A stretch of DNA of 64,000 bases from Gammaproteobacteria bacterium (GCA_004357385.1 SMWF01000001.1:1-64000); one strand, 5' to 3'; counted from the stretch's first letter, positions 40,262 to 50,393 are shown. Numbers and translations are program-made. Notes: generated by a model from the sequence alone, not told the origin.

Positions 40262-40941
40262 GACTGTTCTTCCAGTAAATCGAGCGCTCGTTGGGCGGCA
40301 GCTTTCTCGGCATCACGCCGGTTGCCCGCACGGGCTTCGACCGCAACATTCAGTTTCGCAAGCCTACATTCGACCAGAAACACGGGCTCGTGGGCCTCTC
40401 CGTCCTGGGCTTTGATGCGATAATCAGGAAGCGGCATGCGGCGCGCCTGCATCAGTTCCTGCAGCCGCGTTTTCGGGTCTTTGCGTGTCAACGCATCATC
40501 ATCCAGCCGGTCTCCGAGCAGCCGGACGACGAGTTCGCGAACGGCGTCCACACCCCCATCAATGAGCGCGGCTCCAAGGATGGCCTCGAGCGCGTTCGAC
40601 AGGAGGGAATCTCTGCGAAATCCGCCACTGCGCAACTCCCCCGGGCCCAGCCGCAGGTGGTCACCCAGATCAATCTCCCGGGCTACGGCTGCGAGCGCTT
40701 CACGATTTACGACATTTGCGCGCATCAGCGACAGGTGATGTTCCTGGACGTCGGGATAGCGTTGATACAGCAACTCCGCGACCGCCAGACCCAACGCCGC
40801 GTCGCCGAGAAACTCGAGACGTTCATTGTTGACCCCCGACACCCCCCGGTGGGTCAAGGCGAGCAGCAACAGCGCCTGGTCGGCGAATTTGTAACCGAGC
40901 CTGAGTTCGAGCTTATCGAGTTTAACGTCAGACGATTGCAC
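40258..40941 (-). CDS. rnc: ribonuclease III
   Basis: Double-strand-specific RNase for rRNA precursors and regulatory duplexes. It has 227 residues from GTG. The signature NERLEFLGDAALGLAVAE carries the catalytic acidic residues; a C-terminal double-stranded RNA-binding domain follows (DPKTRLQELMQARRMPLPDY). It is a likely processor of sRNA-mRNA duplexes in this organism. Confidence 0.97.
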   Translation of the reverse strand: MQSSDVKLDKLELRLGYKFADQALLLLALTHRGVSGVNNERLEFLGDAALGLAVAELLYQRYPDVQEHHLSLMRANVVNREALAAVAREIDLGDHLRLGPGELRSGGFRRDSLLSNALEAILGAALIDGGVDAVRELVVRLLGDRLDDDALTRKDPKTRLQELMQARRMPLPDYRIKAQDGEAHEPVFLVECRLAKLNVAVEARAGNRRDAEKAAAQRALDLLEEQS

Positions 40942-40999
40942 GCATTGCGGCGGGATTTGCGCCGGATGATGTGATCCGCGCAGCCTAGCACGTTACCCG

Positions 41000-41389
41000 T
41001 CAGCCGTAATCGAAGCGCTTGTTGAACGACAGCACCAGGTCAATGTTGTAGAACAGGTGCTCACGAATCTCATAGTCGAGGGTCAGGGCCGTCGCGCCAC
41101 GCTTACGCTCGATGCCGACGACCTCGGCAACGCTGATATCCCGGATATTGTTGATCTTGAACCGCTTGCGTAATGATTCGCGAATCTTCTGCTTGCTCAT
41201 TACGTGCACCTGGTTCTTGGGCAGAGCCTCCACCACCGAGACCATCGTATAGAAATCGATGTAATGCGGTATGGTGCGCATCGCCACCGTCACGATGCCA
41301 CCCACAATCAGGATCAGGAAAATCCATTGAATCATGGCCATGCCACGTTGTCGGCGCGGCCCGGACATCATGTCTCGTTGCGTGCTCAT
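41000..41389 (-). CDS. DUF4845 family membrane protein
   Basis: Small protein of unknown function with a single N-terminal membrane helix (MIQWIFLILIVGGIVTVAM) and a basic cytoplasmic start. The start is ATG at 41389 because GGAG lies six bases before it; an ATG at 41401 has no ribosome site. It has 129 residues. The conserved place between lepB and rnc in many gammaproteobacteria suggests a link with membrane protein handling, but nothing in the sequence shows an activity. Confidence 0.85.
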   Translation of the reverse strand: MSTQRDMMSGPRRQRGMAMIQWIFLILIVGGIVTVAMRTIPHYIDFYTMVSVVEALPKNQVHVMSKQKIRESLRKRFKINNIRDISVAEVVGIERKRGATALTLDYEIREHLFYNIDLVLSFNKRFDYG

Positions 41390-41402
41390 GGTGCGCTCCA
41401 TT

Positions 41403-42212
41403 TTAATCGATCAGGCCGTTGCGCTGAAACGTCGGCCAGTTAAGACCCGGGTCCTTGTGCACCCAGATCGCAAACGCCTTGCCAACAACCTTGGCATCTT
41501 CAACGAAGCCCCAGCGCCGGCTATCAAGACTCTTGCCGCGATTATCACCCATCATGAAGTAGTGCCCTTCCGGCACGGTCCATTCACCCGGACGCTCCCG
41601 CAGCGTGGGGTAACGATATATCCGGTGTCCGCCGTCGCCTAACTGCTCATCGTAAATTCGATACTGGGGTCGCACCCCATTCGTGACCTGATCCACGAAA
41701 TCCTGCGCCACGCGCTCACCGTTGATGGTCAGCACCTTATTTTGATACCGGACGTGGTCCCCCGGAAGGCCGATCACCCGCTTGATGAAGTAGCGCGACT
41801 CATGCGGCGGGATGAACACCATGACATCGCCGCGCTGAGGTTCTCCCACAGCAAAGATCTTGGTGCCCAGCACCGGCAATCGAATGCCGTATGCAAATTT
41901 ATTTACCAGAATGAAGTCGCCAACCTCGAGCGTCGGAACCATGGATTCCGACGGAATCTGATACGGTTCGACGAGAAAACTCCGCAGCAGCAGCACCAGC
42001 AGCAGCACCGGGAAGAACGAGCGCGCGTACTCCGCAATCACGGGCTCTTTGAGCACGCCCTCCAACGCATCCTCGTCGACGCGCTTCGAACTGCTTGCAA
42101 ACGCTTCAGCGGCACGTTGCCGACGTGGCTTGAAGATCACCACATCGCCCAACCAGAGCGCGCCGGTGACGACCACCGCCCAACTGAGCACAAGGGGAAA
42201 ATCGACGTCCAT
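41403..42212 (-). CDS. lepB: signal peptidase I
   Basis: Membrane-bound Ser/Lys protease that removes Sec and Tat signal peptides. It has 269 residues. The nucleophile Ser90 is in IPSESMVPTL and the general base Lys144 in YFIKRVIGLPGD, as in E. coli. MGDNRGKSLDSRRWGFV is box E. Two membrane helices precede the catalytic domain. It starts inside the lepA stop (TGATG overlap). Confidence 0.98.
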   Translation of the reverse strand: MDVDFPLVLSWAVVVTGALWLGDVVIFKPRRQRAAEAFASSSKRVDEDALEGVLKEPVIAEYARSFFPVLLLVLLLRSFLVEPYQIPSESMVPTLEVGDFILVNKFAYGIRLPVLGTKIFAVGEPQRGDVMVFIPPHESRYFIKRVIGLPGDHVRYQNKVLTINGERVAQDFVDQVTNGVRPQYRIYDEQLGDGGHRIYRYPTLRERPGEWTVPEGHYFMMGDNRGKSLDSRRWGFVEDAKVVGKAFAIWVHKDPGLNWPTFQRNGLID

Positions 42213-44011
42213 CAGCGTTCCATCTTCAAAACGGCGAGAAACGCCTCCTGAGGTATCTCCACGCGTCCCAACTGCTTCATTCGTCTCTTGCCTTTCTTTT
42301 GCTTTTCCAGAAGCTTTTTCTTGCGCGTGATATCACCGCCGTAACATTTAGCGGTGACGTTCTTGCGCAACGCCTTGACCGTCTGCCGGGCGATGATCTG
42401 GCCGCCGATCGCTGCCTGGATCGCCACGTCGAACATCTGCCGTGGAATCAGCTCCTTCATCTTCTCCGCAAGTTGTCGGCCCCGGTACTGCGCCTGATCC
42501 CGGTGCACGATCATGGCCAACGCATCCACACGCTCACCATTGATCAGGATGTCCAGCTTGACGAGATCACTTCGCTGGAATCGCACGAAGCCATAGTCGA
42601 GTGATGCAAATCCCCGGCTGACCGACTTGAGGCGGTCGAAAAAGTCCATCACGACCTCGCTCAGCGGCAGTTCGTAGGTAAGGGATACCTGGCCCCCACC
42701 GAACACCATGTCTTTCTGCACTCCACGCCGCTCAACACACAGGCCGATGACGCTGCCGAGATAATCCTGGGGTACGAGAATGTTGACGGCGGCGATGGGT
42801 TCGCGCATCTCCTCCACCGCACCCGCATCGGGTAGCCGGGACGGGTTGTCGACCAGTTCCGAGGTGCCGTCGCGCCTGAGCAGTTCGTACACTACGGTCG
42901 GCGCCGAGGTAATCAGGTCCAGATCATACTCGCGCTCCAGGCGCTCCTGGATGATCTCCATGTGCAACATGCCCAGGAATCCGCAGCGAAATCCGAAGCC
43001 GAGCGCCTCGGACGTCTCCGGCTCGTAGAACAACGACGCATCATTCAGTCTCAGCTTCTCGAGGGCTTCACGGAAACTCTCGAAATCTTCCGAGTTGACC
43101 GGAAACATCCCGGCATACACCTGAGGTTTGATCTTCTCGAATCCCGGTAGCTGCCCGACACTGCCTTGCCCACTAATCACGATCGTATCGCCGACCGGCG
43201 CACCGCGAATTTCCTTGATGCCGGCGACCAGGTAGCCCACCTCACCCGCGCCGAGCGAGTCCTTGGCGCTACGCTTGGGCGTAAAACAACCGACTTCGTC
43301 CACCACGTGGGTGCGACCGACCGACATCACCTGGATCCGATCACCACGGCCGACGCGTCCGTGGACCACCCGTACGAGCGAAACGACGCCCAGGTAATTG
43401 TCGAACCAGGAGTCGATGATCAACGCCTGCAGCGGCGCGCCGTCATCGCCGATCGGCGCGGGGACGCGTTCGACGATTGCTTCCAACAGCTCCGGCACAC
43501 CCGCGCCAGTCTTGGCGCTCACGGTGAGGGCTTGACTGGCGTCGAGTCCAATGATGTCTTCGATCTCGCTGGCAACCCGAACCGGGTCAGCCTGGGGTAG
43601 ATCAATCTTGTTGAGAACCGGGATCACCTCCAGGCCCTGATCGATCGCCGTGTAACAGTTGGCCACCGACTGCGCCTCGACACCCTGGGCGGCGTCCACG
43701 ACCAGCAGCGCCCCTTCGCAGGCGGCCAGCGAGCGGGATACCTCGTAGCTGAAGTCCACGTGACCCGGCGTGTCGATGAAATTCAGCTGATACCGCTGAC
43801 CATCCGCCGCCTGATAGTCGAGCGTCACACTCTGGGCCTTGATGGTGATCCCCCGTTCGCGCTCCAGATCCATGGAGTCGAGCACCTGCGCCGACATCTC
43901 CCGGGCGCTCAACCCGCCACACAGTTGAATCAAGCGGTCGGCCAGGGTGGATTTGCCATGATCGATGTGAGCAATGATGGAGAAGTTTCTAATCTGCGCT
44001 ACGGCAGCCAC
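42212..44011 (-). CDS. lepA: elongation factor 4 (LepA/EF4)
   Basis: Ribosome-bound translational GTPase. The GTG at 44009-44011, preceded by CAGG at five bases, gives 599 residues, the exact E. coli length; the frame open to 44065 is not needed. G1 [10 protein letters not shown]2 [10 protein letters not shown]3 DTPGH and G4 NKID are present, and the C-terminal [22 protein letters not shown] is LepA-specific. Confidence 0.97.
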   Translation of the reverse strand: MAAVAQIRNFSIIAHIDHGKSTLADRLIQLCGGLSAREMSAQVLDSMDLERERGITIKAQSVTLDYQAADGQRYQLNFIDTPGHVDFSYEVSRSLAACEGALLVVDAAQGVEAQSVANCYTAIDQGLEVIPVLNKIDLPQADPVRVASEIEDIIGLDASQALTVSAKTGAGVPELLEAIVERVPAPIGDDGAPLQALIIDSWFDNYLGVVSLVRVVHGRVGRGDRIQVMSVGRTHVVDEVGCFTPKRSAKDSLGAGEVGYLVAGIKEIRGAPVGDTIVISGQGSVGQLPGFEKIKPQVYAGMFPVNSEDFESFREALEKLRLNDASLFYEPETSEALGFGFRCGFLGMLHMEIIQERLEREYDLDLITSAPTVVYELLRRDGTSELVDNPSRLPDAGAVEEMREPIAAVNILVPQDYLGSVIGLCVERRGVQKDMVFGGGQVSLTYELPLSEVVMDFFDRLKSVSRGFASLDYGFVRFQRSDLVKLDILINGERVDALAMIVHRDQAQYRGRQLAEKMKELIPRQMFDVAIQAAIGGQIIARQTVKALRKNVTAKCYGGDITRKKKLLEKQKKGKRRMKQLGRVEIPQEAFLAVLKMER

Positions 44012-44068
44012 GGATACCTGTCGGGGGTCGGGAAAATAGCCGCGGGAGTTTAGCGCATTTACCACGCG

Positions 44069-44097
44069 ATTATCACGATGGACCGCGCTCGTTGAAA
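44069..44097 (-). promoter_or_regulatory. possible internal promoter before lepA
   Basis: On the minus strand TTTCAA (44092-44097) and GATAAT (44069-44074) are 17 bp apart in the 104-bp gap between mucD and lepA, the largest gap inside the rpoE-to-rnc run. The -35 is weak. It would let lepA-lepB escape sigma-E control. Confidence 0.3.
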
Positions 44098-44115
44098 GCG
44101 TGCTGAGGGCGTCGC

Positions 44116-45504
44116 TTAGTCGTCGGGGACGCGCAGGGCCAGGAACGTTGGCGACTGGCCGCGCACGATCAGTACGGGCACCGATCGGCCGCGCTGCAGT
44201 CTGTCCACCACGTCATTGAAGGTCTCGACCGAATCAACTTCCTCGTTGTTCAGGCGGGTGATCACATCACCCTGCCTGATGCCTGCTGCATGGGCCGGTC
44301 CTTCGGACTCGACCACGCGCACGCCGAAACTGGTATTCGCTCGCTGACGCGCCGCTTCATTGAGTTCCTCCACCACCAGACCCAGAGGTGACGGCGTTGA
44401 TCCACCGTGCGACCCGGCGCGGCTCACCGCTTGGTCGTCCGCAAGTTCGCCGACCATGACCTGAAGCGTTTTGCGCTTACCTTCGCGCACAATCACCACG
44501 TCGACCTCCCCGCCGGCGCGGCTGCGCCCCACCAGATGCGGCAGGTCCGATGAAAGGTCGATGTCGCTGCCGTTGTAGGTAACGATGATGTCACCCTCCT
44601 TCAAACCGCCAACATCGGCCGGACCCCCATCGAGCACCCGGGCCACCAGAGCGCCGCCCGGTTTGTCGAGACCGAAGCTCTCCGCGAGATCACGACTGAC
44701 GTCCTGGATTACAACCCCTAGCCAGCCCCTCGACACCCGTCCATCCGCCTTGAGTTGCTCGACAACGCCCATGGCAATGTCGATGGGGATCGCGAAAGAC
44801 ACGCCCATGTAACCGCCCGATCGAGTGTAGATCTGGGAATTGATGCCAACCACCCGCCCATCCAGATCGAACAGGGGTCCGCCCGAGTTGCCCGGGTTGA
44901 TAGCGACATCTGTCTGGATGAACGGCACGTAGTTTTCGTTGTTCTCGTTGGGCAGGCTGCGGCCCTTGGCACTGACGATGCCTGCTGTCACGGAGTAGTC
45001 GAAACCGAAGGGTGACCCGATCGCCAGAACCCATTCACCCACCTCCAGCGCATCGGATTCGCCCAGTTGCACCACCGGAAGGTCCTCGGCCTCGATCTTC
45101 AACAGAGCCAGATCCGAGCGCGGATCTGCACCGACGAGGGTCGCCACCAACTCGCGCCGATCGCTCAGGCGAACGATGATTTCATCGGCGTCTTCCACCA
45201 CGTGGTTATTCGTCAACACGTAACCATCTTCGGAGATGATGAATCCCGACCCCAGCGAACGACGCTGCCCGCCAAATGGGTTACCCCGCCGGTCGGGTGG
45301 AAAAAACCGTCGGAAAAACTCATCCAGCTGGGGGCTTCCCGAGCTACGTCGGTGCGGGTTCGCCTGCACCGTGCTGACGTTTACGACCGCCGGGGAGTAC
45401 TTCTTGACCAGCTCAGTGAAGTCCGGAAGATCCCCGGCGAGTGCAACCTGGGCGACCAGGCTAAACAGCAAAGCGATACTGAACAGTACAGTGCGACTAG
45501 TCAT
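44116..45504 (-). CDS. mucD: periplasmic serine endoprotease DegP/MucD
   Basis: Degrades misfolded envelope proteins. It has 462 residues. The signal peptide is followed by a trypsin-like domain with the triad His101 (TNNHVVED), Asp131 (RSDLALLK) and Ser207 (GNSGGPL), then two PDZ domains. It ends the rpoE-rseA-rseB-rseC-mucD group, as in Pseudomonas algU-mucABCD, and overlaps rseC by 4 bp. Sigma-E control is expected from the operon. Confidence 0.96.
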   Translation of the reverse strand: MTSRTVLFSIALLFSLVAQVALAGDLPDFTELVKKYSPAVVNVSTVQANPHRRSSGSPQLDEFFRRFFPPDRRGNPFGGQRRSLGSGFIISEDGYVLTNNHVVEDADEIIVRLSDRRELVATLVGADPRSDLALLKIEAEDLPVVQLGESDALEVGEWVLAIGSPFGFDYSVTAGIVSAKGRSLPNENNENYVPFIQTDVAINPGNSGGPLFDLDGRVVGINSQIYTRSGGYMGVSFAIPIDIAMGVVEQLKADGRVSRGWLGVVIQDVSRDLAESFGLDKPGGALVARVLDGGPADVGGLKEGDIIVTYNGSDIDLSSDLPHLVGRSRAGGEVDVVIVREGKRKTLQVMVGELADDQAVSRAGSHGGSTPSPLGLVVEELNEAARQRANTSFGVRVVESEGPAHAAGIRQGDVITRLNNEEVDSVETFNDVVDRLQRGRSVPVLIVRGQSPTFLALRVPDD

Positions 45505-46013
45505 TCGGGTGAAACTACCGTGGTTGTTTTTAACATCGTCCGCTCTGACTGCGGCACGCGACGATTGTTCAACAGTCTAACAGCGGCCGGCTCGATGGGC
45601 GCGGTGACGATGCGTGGCGAAAGTGCGGTGCTTGCCTGTGCAGCAATGCGCGCCAGCACCAGCAGTATAACGCCGAACACCGTAAATCCCGTAAGCGCCA
45701 ACGCGGCCTCCGTGGCCAGCGGGTCCAGCGCGCGATGCGCAAGTCCGGTAGTGATCAGCGCCAGAGTCGGTATACCCAGCAACATCAGCACAACCCTGCA
45801 AAGGCGCGACCGGGGCACGCCAACGTCGACGACCGAATCCAGCGGAAAGCCCGGTCCGGCGTTTTCAATCCACAGCATCTGATCGTCCCCGAAGCACTGA
45901 CCGCAGTGCCCGGTGCAGTTTGCACAGCGCTGCGAGGCAAATTCGACCCAACAACCGTTCCCTTCGACCCGGGTAACCCGCCCCCGGCGGATGCTGAAAC
46001 CCGAGGGAATCAC
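45501..46013 (-). CDS. rseC: sigma-E regulatory/SoxR-reducing protein RseC (MucC)
   Basis: Inner-membrane protein of the sigma-E operon. It has 170 residues. The N-terminal domain has four cysteines at 30, 33, 37 and 40 (CANCTGHCGQC) that could bind a metal or iron-sulphur cluster, plus Cys21. Two membrane helices follow (VVLMLLGIPTLALITTGLA and ALTGFTVFGVILLVLARIA). It overlaps rseB and mucD by 4 bp each. Confidence 0.9.
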   Translation of the reverse strand: MIPSGFSIRRGRVTRVEGNGCWVEFASQRCANCTGHCGQCFGDDQMLWIENAGPGFPLDSVVDVGVPRSRLCRVVLMLLGIPTLALITTGLAHRALDPLATEAALALTGFTVFGVILLVLARIAAQASTALSPRIVTAPIEPAAVRLLNNRRVPQSERTMLKTTTVVSPE

Positions 46014-47017
46014 CGCGACGCGTAGCGGACCGACAACGCCACTCGGCGTGCCGTCTCGGTTGGCACCTCCCCCACCACGGTGACCAGATGCCGTTCGTCA
46101 TCCGGACCCATGATGAGGTTGGTCACCGCGACCGTGGCGCCGTACCGGGACACCATCTCGCCTGCGCCGGCCAGCGGCATCGCTTCGATGAACACGGAAA
46201 AAGCCGCCAGTCCATCCGAGTACATCAGCGTGTTGATCGACTTCAGGTTACTGGGGGTGCGGCGTATGTCCCAGCTTGCCATGGCAAACCCCGCGGGCAG
46301 CCACGTCGCTTCCCAGCGCATCTCGCCACCCTCGAGGCGCGGTTGCGCGTGGGGGCCCAACGTCAAGTGACTGATGACGGAACCCTCACCGACCCTCAGG
46401 TCGAATACCGCCACATCGATCGGACCACCCACGTCCAGCGTCGCGAACTGAAATATCTCAAGCCTGGCGCTGTTGCCGTCAACCAGTTCCGAGCGCAGCA
46501 ACAGTCCCGTTGCCGTATCGATCCACAGTCGATAGCCGTAGCGATCCCCGTCCTGGGGCATAACCGCCAACCGAACCGCCTCCCGGTTCGCGACGCGGTC
46601 GAGACCATGAAAGGCCATGGTGTAGACATCGCCGATTTCATCGAAGCTTCGAGTGAAGGCACGCGCAAACGGCCCGGACGGGATGCTGCTTGCGAGTTCG
46701 AGCATTGAATCGCCGGGCTGGAGGATGCATGCAACCTCGTCGCCATGCCGAATAATCTCCCTGGGTTCGCCGTTCAGGTGCACCAATCGCTCGCGTTGCA
46801 CGCCGTCCTGAACCACATGGGTAACACGCAACGTCGACAGCTCAATGCCGGTGTAGTAGCTGAACACGCCGTCGTAATCCAGCTCGGCGAACGCCACGTT
46901 CATTCCGTCGAGCCATTCCCCCGGCGTACGGCCACGGAACTCCTCAGCATAAGCGGTCGCTGAACCCAGGGCGATCGCCAGAACCATCGGGAGCGCTCTG
47001 TACAAAGCGAGCTTCAT
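46010..47017 (-). CDS. rseB: periplasmic sigma-E regulator RseB (MucB)
   Basis: Binds the periplasmic part of RseA and shields it from cleavage; in E. coli it is released by mislocalised LPS. It has 335 residues, with a signal peptide (LALYRALPMVLAIALGSATAYA). The large N-terminal LolA-like domain and the small C-terminal domain (WEATWLPAGFAMASWDIRR, SDGLAAFSVFIE) are recognisable. It overlaps rseA and rseC by 4 bp. Confidence 0.92.
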   Translation of the reverse strand: MKLALYRALPMVLAIALGSATAYAEEFRGRTPGEWLDGMNVAFAELDYDGVFSYYTGIELSTLRVTHVVQDGVQRERLVHLNGEPREIIRHGDEVACILQPGDSMLELASSIPSGPFARAFTRSFDEIGDVYTMAFHGLDRVANREAVRLAVMPQDGDRYGYRLWIDTATGLLLRSELVDGNSARLEIFQFATLDVGGPIDVAVFDLRVGEGSVISHLTLGPHAQPRLEGGEMRWEATWLPAGFAMASWDIRRTPSNLKSINTLMYSDGLAAFSVFIEAMPLAGAGEMVSRYGATVAVTNLIMGPDDERHLVTVVGEVPTETARRVALSVRYASR

Positions 47018-47601
47018 CGGCTTTGGAAAGCAGCGACCTTCACGAACGGCACGATACCCGGCTGGTGGTACATCGAAGTATGTTGTGCGTGATGCAGCAT
47101 GTAGGCACGCATGCGCTGCATGTCGACCCGGCTGGGAAATTCATCGAGCGCCGGGCGCACAGCAGCGTTCTGTACATCCGCGCCCAATGTTCGTTGATCC
47201 AGCGTCGAGGGCTGTATATCCGCGAGCAGGTTCCCACCTTCCAGTGCGTCCTGCTCCGAGAGATTGAATCCCAGCACGATAGCAAGCGCGACGGTTGCGG
47301 CAACCGCCGCGCCGGCCATGCGACCGACCCAGGACGGCGCACTCCGGACTTCGGCAGCAACCTGCTCGTCTAGCCCTTCGCCCGCGTCGATCCGACGCCA
47401 GAGTGAATCGATGCTGTGTGCCGGCGCGGCCCGCGAGCCAAAACGACCCTGCTGGAGAACGCCGCGCACGAGATGATAGCGTTGCCACACCGCATGCAGC
47501 GACTGATCTTCGGAAACCTCGTCCAGCAACCGCCGAAGCTCGAACTCATCCGCTTCGTCGTCCATCGCAGCGGACAGAAATTCTTTCAATTTGTCAGACA
47601 T
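47014..47601 (-). CDS. rseA: anti-sigma-E factor RseA (MucA)
   Basis: Single-pass membrane protein that sequesters sigma-E until cleaved by DegS and RseP. It has 195 residues. The cytoplasmic N-terminus MSDKLKEFLSAAMDDEADEF is the sigma-binding region; the membrane helix is near AGAAVAATVALAIVLGF and the periplasmic part has MRAYMLHHAQHTSM typical of MucA. RseP is encoded at 11113-12438. DegS is not in the window. Confidence 0.93.
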   Translation of the reverse strand: MSDKLKEFLSAAMDDEADEFELRRLLDEVSEDQSLHAVWQRYHLVRGVLQQGRFGSRAAPAHSIDSLWRRIDAGEGLDEQVAAEVRSAPSWVGRMAGAAVAATVALAIVLGFNLSEQDALEGGNLLADIQPSTLDQRTLGADVQNAAVRPALDEFPSRVDMQRMRAYMLHHAQHTSMYHQPGIVPFVKVAAFQSR

Positions 47602-47630
47602 GTCGATACCTATCTCTCACCGCAGTGCGC

Positions 47631-48209
47631 TCATGATCTGGTCACGAAGGGTTGAATATGCTGGTCAATCGCTTCCCGGGCGCGAAATATTCGGGATCGA
47701 ACCGTTCCCACCGGGCACTCCATGATCTGGGCAATCTGCTCATAGGTTAGACCATCGAATTCCCGAAGTGTTACCGCACTGCGCAGGTCGTCGGGCAATC
47801 TGCGAATCGCGTCATTTATGGCGTTTTCGAGCTCGTCGCGGGACAGTTGGTTTTCGGGGTTTTCAGTCTCCCTGAGGAAATCCCCACCGTCCATGAACTC
47901 CGCATCCTCCGCATCGATGTCTGCCGCCGGCGGTCGCCGGCCGCGAGCCAGAAGATAGTTCTTCGCCGTGTTGATCGCAATGCGATACAACCAGGTGTAA
48001 AACGCGCTTTCGCCGCGAAACCTCGGCAGCGCCCGGTAGGCCTTGATGAACGCCTCCTGTACCACATCATCGATATCCTGCGCATCGCGCACGAACCGGC
48101 TCACCAGGCCATAGATCTTGTGCTGATAGCGAGAAAACAACAGGTCGAAGGCGCGCCGGTCGCCCTTCTTCACGCGTCTTACCAACTCCTGGTCGGTGTC
48201 CTTGGCCAC
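47631..48209 (-). CDS. rpoE: RNA polymerase sigma-E factor (RpoE/AlgU)
   Basis: Extracytoplasmic-function sigma factor of the envelope stress response. The GTG at 48209 gives 192 residues, matching E. coli (191); ATG codons at 48287 and 48302 would add a non-conserved leader. Region 2 reads YQHKIYGLVSRFVRDAQDIDDVVQEAFIKAYRAL and FYTWLYRIAINTAKNYL; region 4 reads LTYEQIAQIMECPVGTVRSRIFRAREAID. Targets in this window could include rseP-bamA-skp and mucD, as in E. coli. I found no clear sigma-E promoter just upstream. Confidence 0.95.
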   Translation of the reverse strand: MAKDTDQELVRRVKKGDRRAFDLLFSRYQHKIYGLVSRFVRDAQDIDDVVQEAFIKAYRALPRFRGESAFYTWLYRIAINTAKNYLLARGRRPPAADIDAEDAEFMDGGDFLRETENPENQLSRDELENAINDAIRRLPDDLRSAVTLREFDGLTYEQIAQIMECPVGTVRSRIFRAREAIDQHIQPFVTRS

Positions 48210-48343
48210 GCTAACGGACGCCCCGTGGCGTGGCTGGCTGCTCGCGGCACATGGAATTCTACGATCGATCCGTTGGAGGGGTTGCATATTCTGCCCATTC
48301 ACCGTGGTTTATACTAGGTTCTCCTTGGTCCCAGAGGCCCGAC

Positions 48344-49963
48344 GTGAGCGATCGCTTTCGCCACGATGTGCTGGTGATTGGCAGCGGCGCCGCCGGGCTT
48401 GCCGCCGCGCTGCATCTGAGCGACCACGCTCGTGTCGCGGTGCTCAGCAAGTATGGTCTCGATGCCGGTTCCACCGACTGGGCCCAGGGCGGCATCGCCG
48501 CCGTTACCGATTCGACTGACACCGAGTTCGAGCATGTTCAGGACACCCTGCGCGCGGGCGCCGGGCTGTGCCGAGAACGCACCGCCTGGCATACGGTGTG
48601 CCACGCCCAGGAAGCCATCTCCCAACTCGCCCAGTGGGGCGTCGATTTCGACCGGGATGGCAATCAGTACCATCTGACCCAGGAAGGTGGCCATTCGTTC
48701 CGTCGAATCCTGCACGTCGCGGACGCAACGGGCCACGCCGTATCATCCAATCTTGTCCGCGAAGCCCGGCAGCGTGAGTCAATCGAGCTGTTCACCAACC
48801 GGGCAGCGATCGACCTGATCACGACGGCGCGCTTGGGATACCCGACGAACAGGTGTTTCGGCGCTTATGTACTGAATCAGAGAAGTGGTCGCGTCGAAGT
48901 GTTCGAAGCACGCCACGTCGTGATTGCCACAGGCGGCGCGAGCAAGGTTTATCTGTATACGAGCAATCCTGATGGCTCGACCGGAGACGGCATTGCCATG
49001 GCCTGGCGCGCCGGCTGTCGCGTCGCAAATATGGAGTTCAATCAGTTCCACCCGACCTGCCTCTACCACCCGCATGCGAAATCGTTTCTTATCTCCGAAG
49101 CCGTGCGGGGCGAGGGCGCAAAGCTGATCCTGGCCGACGGCGAGCGGTTCATGCCGCGCTTTGACCCCCGCGGCGAACTCGCACCTCGGGACATCGTCGC
49201 CCGGGCGATCGACCACGAAATGAAACGTCTGGGCAGCGACTGCGTCTATCTCGACATCTCACACCGACCCGATGCATTGATCACCCGCCATTTCCCGACT
49301 ATCTACGCAACCTGTGCGGCACTGGGCATCGATATCACCCGTGAACCGATTCCCGTCGTCCCCGCTGCCCACTACACCTGCGGCGGGGTAATGAGCGATC
49401 TTCATGGCGCCACGGATGTGCCCGGCCTGTACGCCATCGGCGAGGTGAGTTGTACCGGGCTGCACGGCGCCAACCGGCTGGCATCGAATTCCCTGCTGGA
49501 ATGTCTGGTGTTCGCAAAGTCTGCCGCAGATCACATCAAAGCGCGGATGCATGATCGGCTCGACGTTCCCAAAGCGCCCGACTGGGACGAGAGCCGGGTG
49601 ACCGACTCGGACGAAGCCGTAGTCATCTCGCACAACTGGCACGAGTTGCGTCAATTCATGTGGGATTACGTCGGTATCGTCCGCACCACGAAACGCCTGG
49701 AGCGCGCCATGCACCGCATCGAGCTCCTCAAACGCGAAGTTCACGACTACTACAGCAACTTCCGGGTCAGTAGCGACCTGATCGAGCTACGCAATCTCAT
49801 CCATGTCGCAGAATTGATCGTTCGTTCCGCGCTGGCGCGGCGCGAGAGCCGCGGGCTGCACTACACGCTCGACTATCCGGCCAAGTTGCCGCACGCCCGC
49901 GACACCGTCCTGTATCCGGCGCTCACGGACCCGCTGGACGTCCTGCAGCCGGTCGCCGGCTGA
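48344..49963 (+). CDS. nadB: L-aspartate oxidase
   Basis: FAD enzyme that oxidises aspartate to iminoaspartate, the first step of de novo NAD synthesis. The GTG at 48344, with GAGG six bases before it, gives 539 residues (E. coli 540); the frame open from 48230 is rejected. The dinucleotide-binding motif [38 protein letters not shown] and [20 protein letters not shown] are family signatures. It is divergent from rpoE, as in Pseudomonas. Its 3' end overlaps ygfX by 41 bp. Confidence 0.97.
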   Translation: MSDRFRHDVLVIGSGAAGLAAALHLSDHARVAVLSKYGLDAGSTDWAQGGIAAVTDSTDTEFEHVQDTLRAGAGLCRERTAWHTVCHAQEAISQLAQWGVDFDRDGNQYHLTQEGGHSFRRILHVADATGHAVSSNLVREARQRESIELFTNRAAIDLITTARLGYPTNRCFGAYVLNQRSGRVEVFEARHVVIATGGASKVYLYTSNPDGSTGDGIAMAWRAGCRVANMEFNQFHPTCLYHPHAKSFLISEAVRGEGAKLILADGERFMPRFDPRGELAPRDIVARAIDHEMKRLGSDCVYLDISHRPDALITRHFPTIYATCAALGIDITREPIPVVPAAHYTCGGVMSDLHGATDVPGLYAIGEVSCTGLHGANRLASNSLLECLVFAKSAADHIKARMHDRLDVPKAPDWDESRVTDSDEAVVISHNWHELRQFMWDYVGIVRTTKRLERAMHRIELLKREVHDYYSNFRVSSDLIELRNLIHVAELIVRSALARRESRGLHYTLDYPAKLPHARDTVLYPALTDPLDVLQPVAG

Positions 49964-50390
49964 AGCGCTGCTTGTCTAGCTGCGTCCTGCGGCGCAGCAT
50001 CTTATCTAGCTGCGTCCAGCGGCGCAGCGTCGCCCACTCGTTGGCGGCCATCTCCGAGTCGAAGATATCAACCACCTCGCGTCCAACCGGAGACGCAAGT
50101 TCCACGGTTACCCAGCGGGGTAACGACCAGATGACCCGCACAACCTGGCGCGTTCCCGGGTCCTCCGAGGATAAAGAGTACGGTGGAGAGCCGTACGGCA
50201 GGGAAATGCGGATGGCGCTGCCGATGCGCTGCCAACGCTTGCGAGTCTGGCGCAACACACTGATCATCAACAGCGCGAACATCACCGCGGTCCACGCGCT
50301 GAAGCCTTGCCGCGACAATATGACGACGATCAGCAGATGAGTGGCTACCGGCACCACCATTTGTCCCCAGCCCGGAATCCAGGTCAGCAT
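49923..50390 (-). CDS. ygfX: YgfX (CptA)-like small membrane protein
   Basis: It has 155 residues with two N-terminal hydrophobic helices ([17 protein letters not shown] and [14 protein letters not shown]) and a basic soluble part with [10 protein letters not shown] and NEWATLRRW. Position directly after sdhE is the classical sdhE-ygfX pair; sequence similarity in this family is low, so the call leans on context. The C-terminus holds a tandem duplication (TQLDK twice) encoded by a 30-bp repeat and overlaps the end of nadB on the other strand. Confidence 0.65.
   Translation of the reverse strand: MLTWIPGWGQMVVPVATHLLIVVILSRQGFSAWTAVMFALLMISVLRQTRKRWQRIGSAIRISLPYGSPPYSLSSEDPGTRQVVRVIWSLPRWVTVELASPVGREVVDIFDSEMAANEWATLRRWTQLDKMLRRRTQLDKQRFSRRPAAGRPAGP
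49971..50030. repeat. two 30-bp tandem repeats, each a hairpin, at the nadB/ygfX 3' ends
   Basis: 49971-50000 and 50001-50030 match at 27 of 30 positions. Each holds GCTGCG and CGCAGC arms six bases long around an 8-nt loop (49979-49998 and 50009-50028). They start 7 bp after the nadB stop and are read through by the end of ygfX. A REP-like or bidirectional transcript-end function is possible. Confidence 0.85.
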
Positions 50391-50393
50391 TCC

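Noticed and set aside
48210-48343. A sigma-E autoregulatory promoter in the rpoE-nadB gap
   Set aside because: I looked for GGAACTT with TCnnA at about 16 bp on the minus strand and found only GAGAACCT without a matching -10. A TATACT at 48310 on the plus strand lacks a well-spaced -35.
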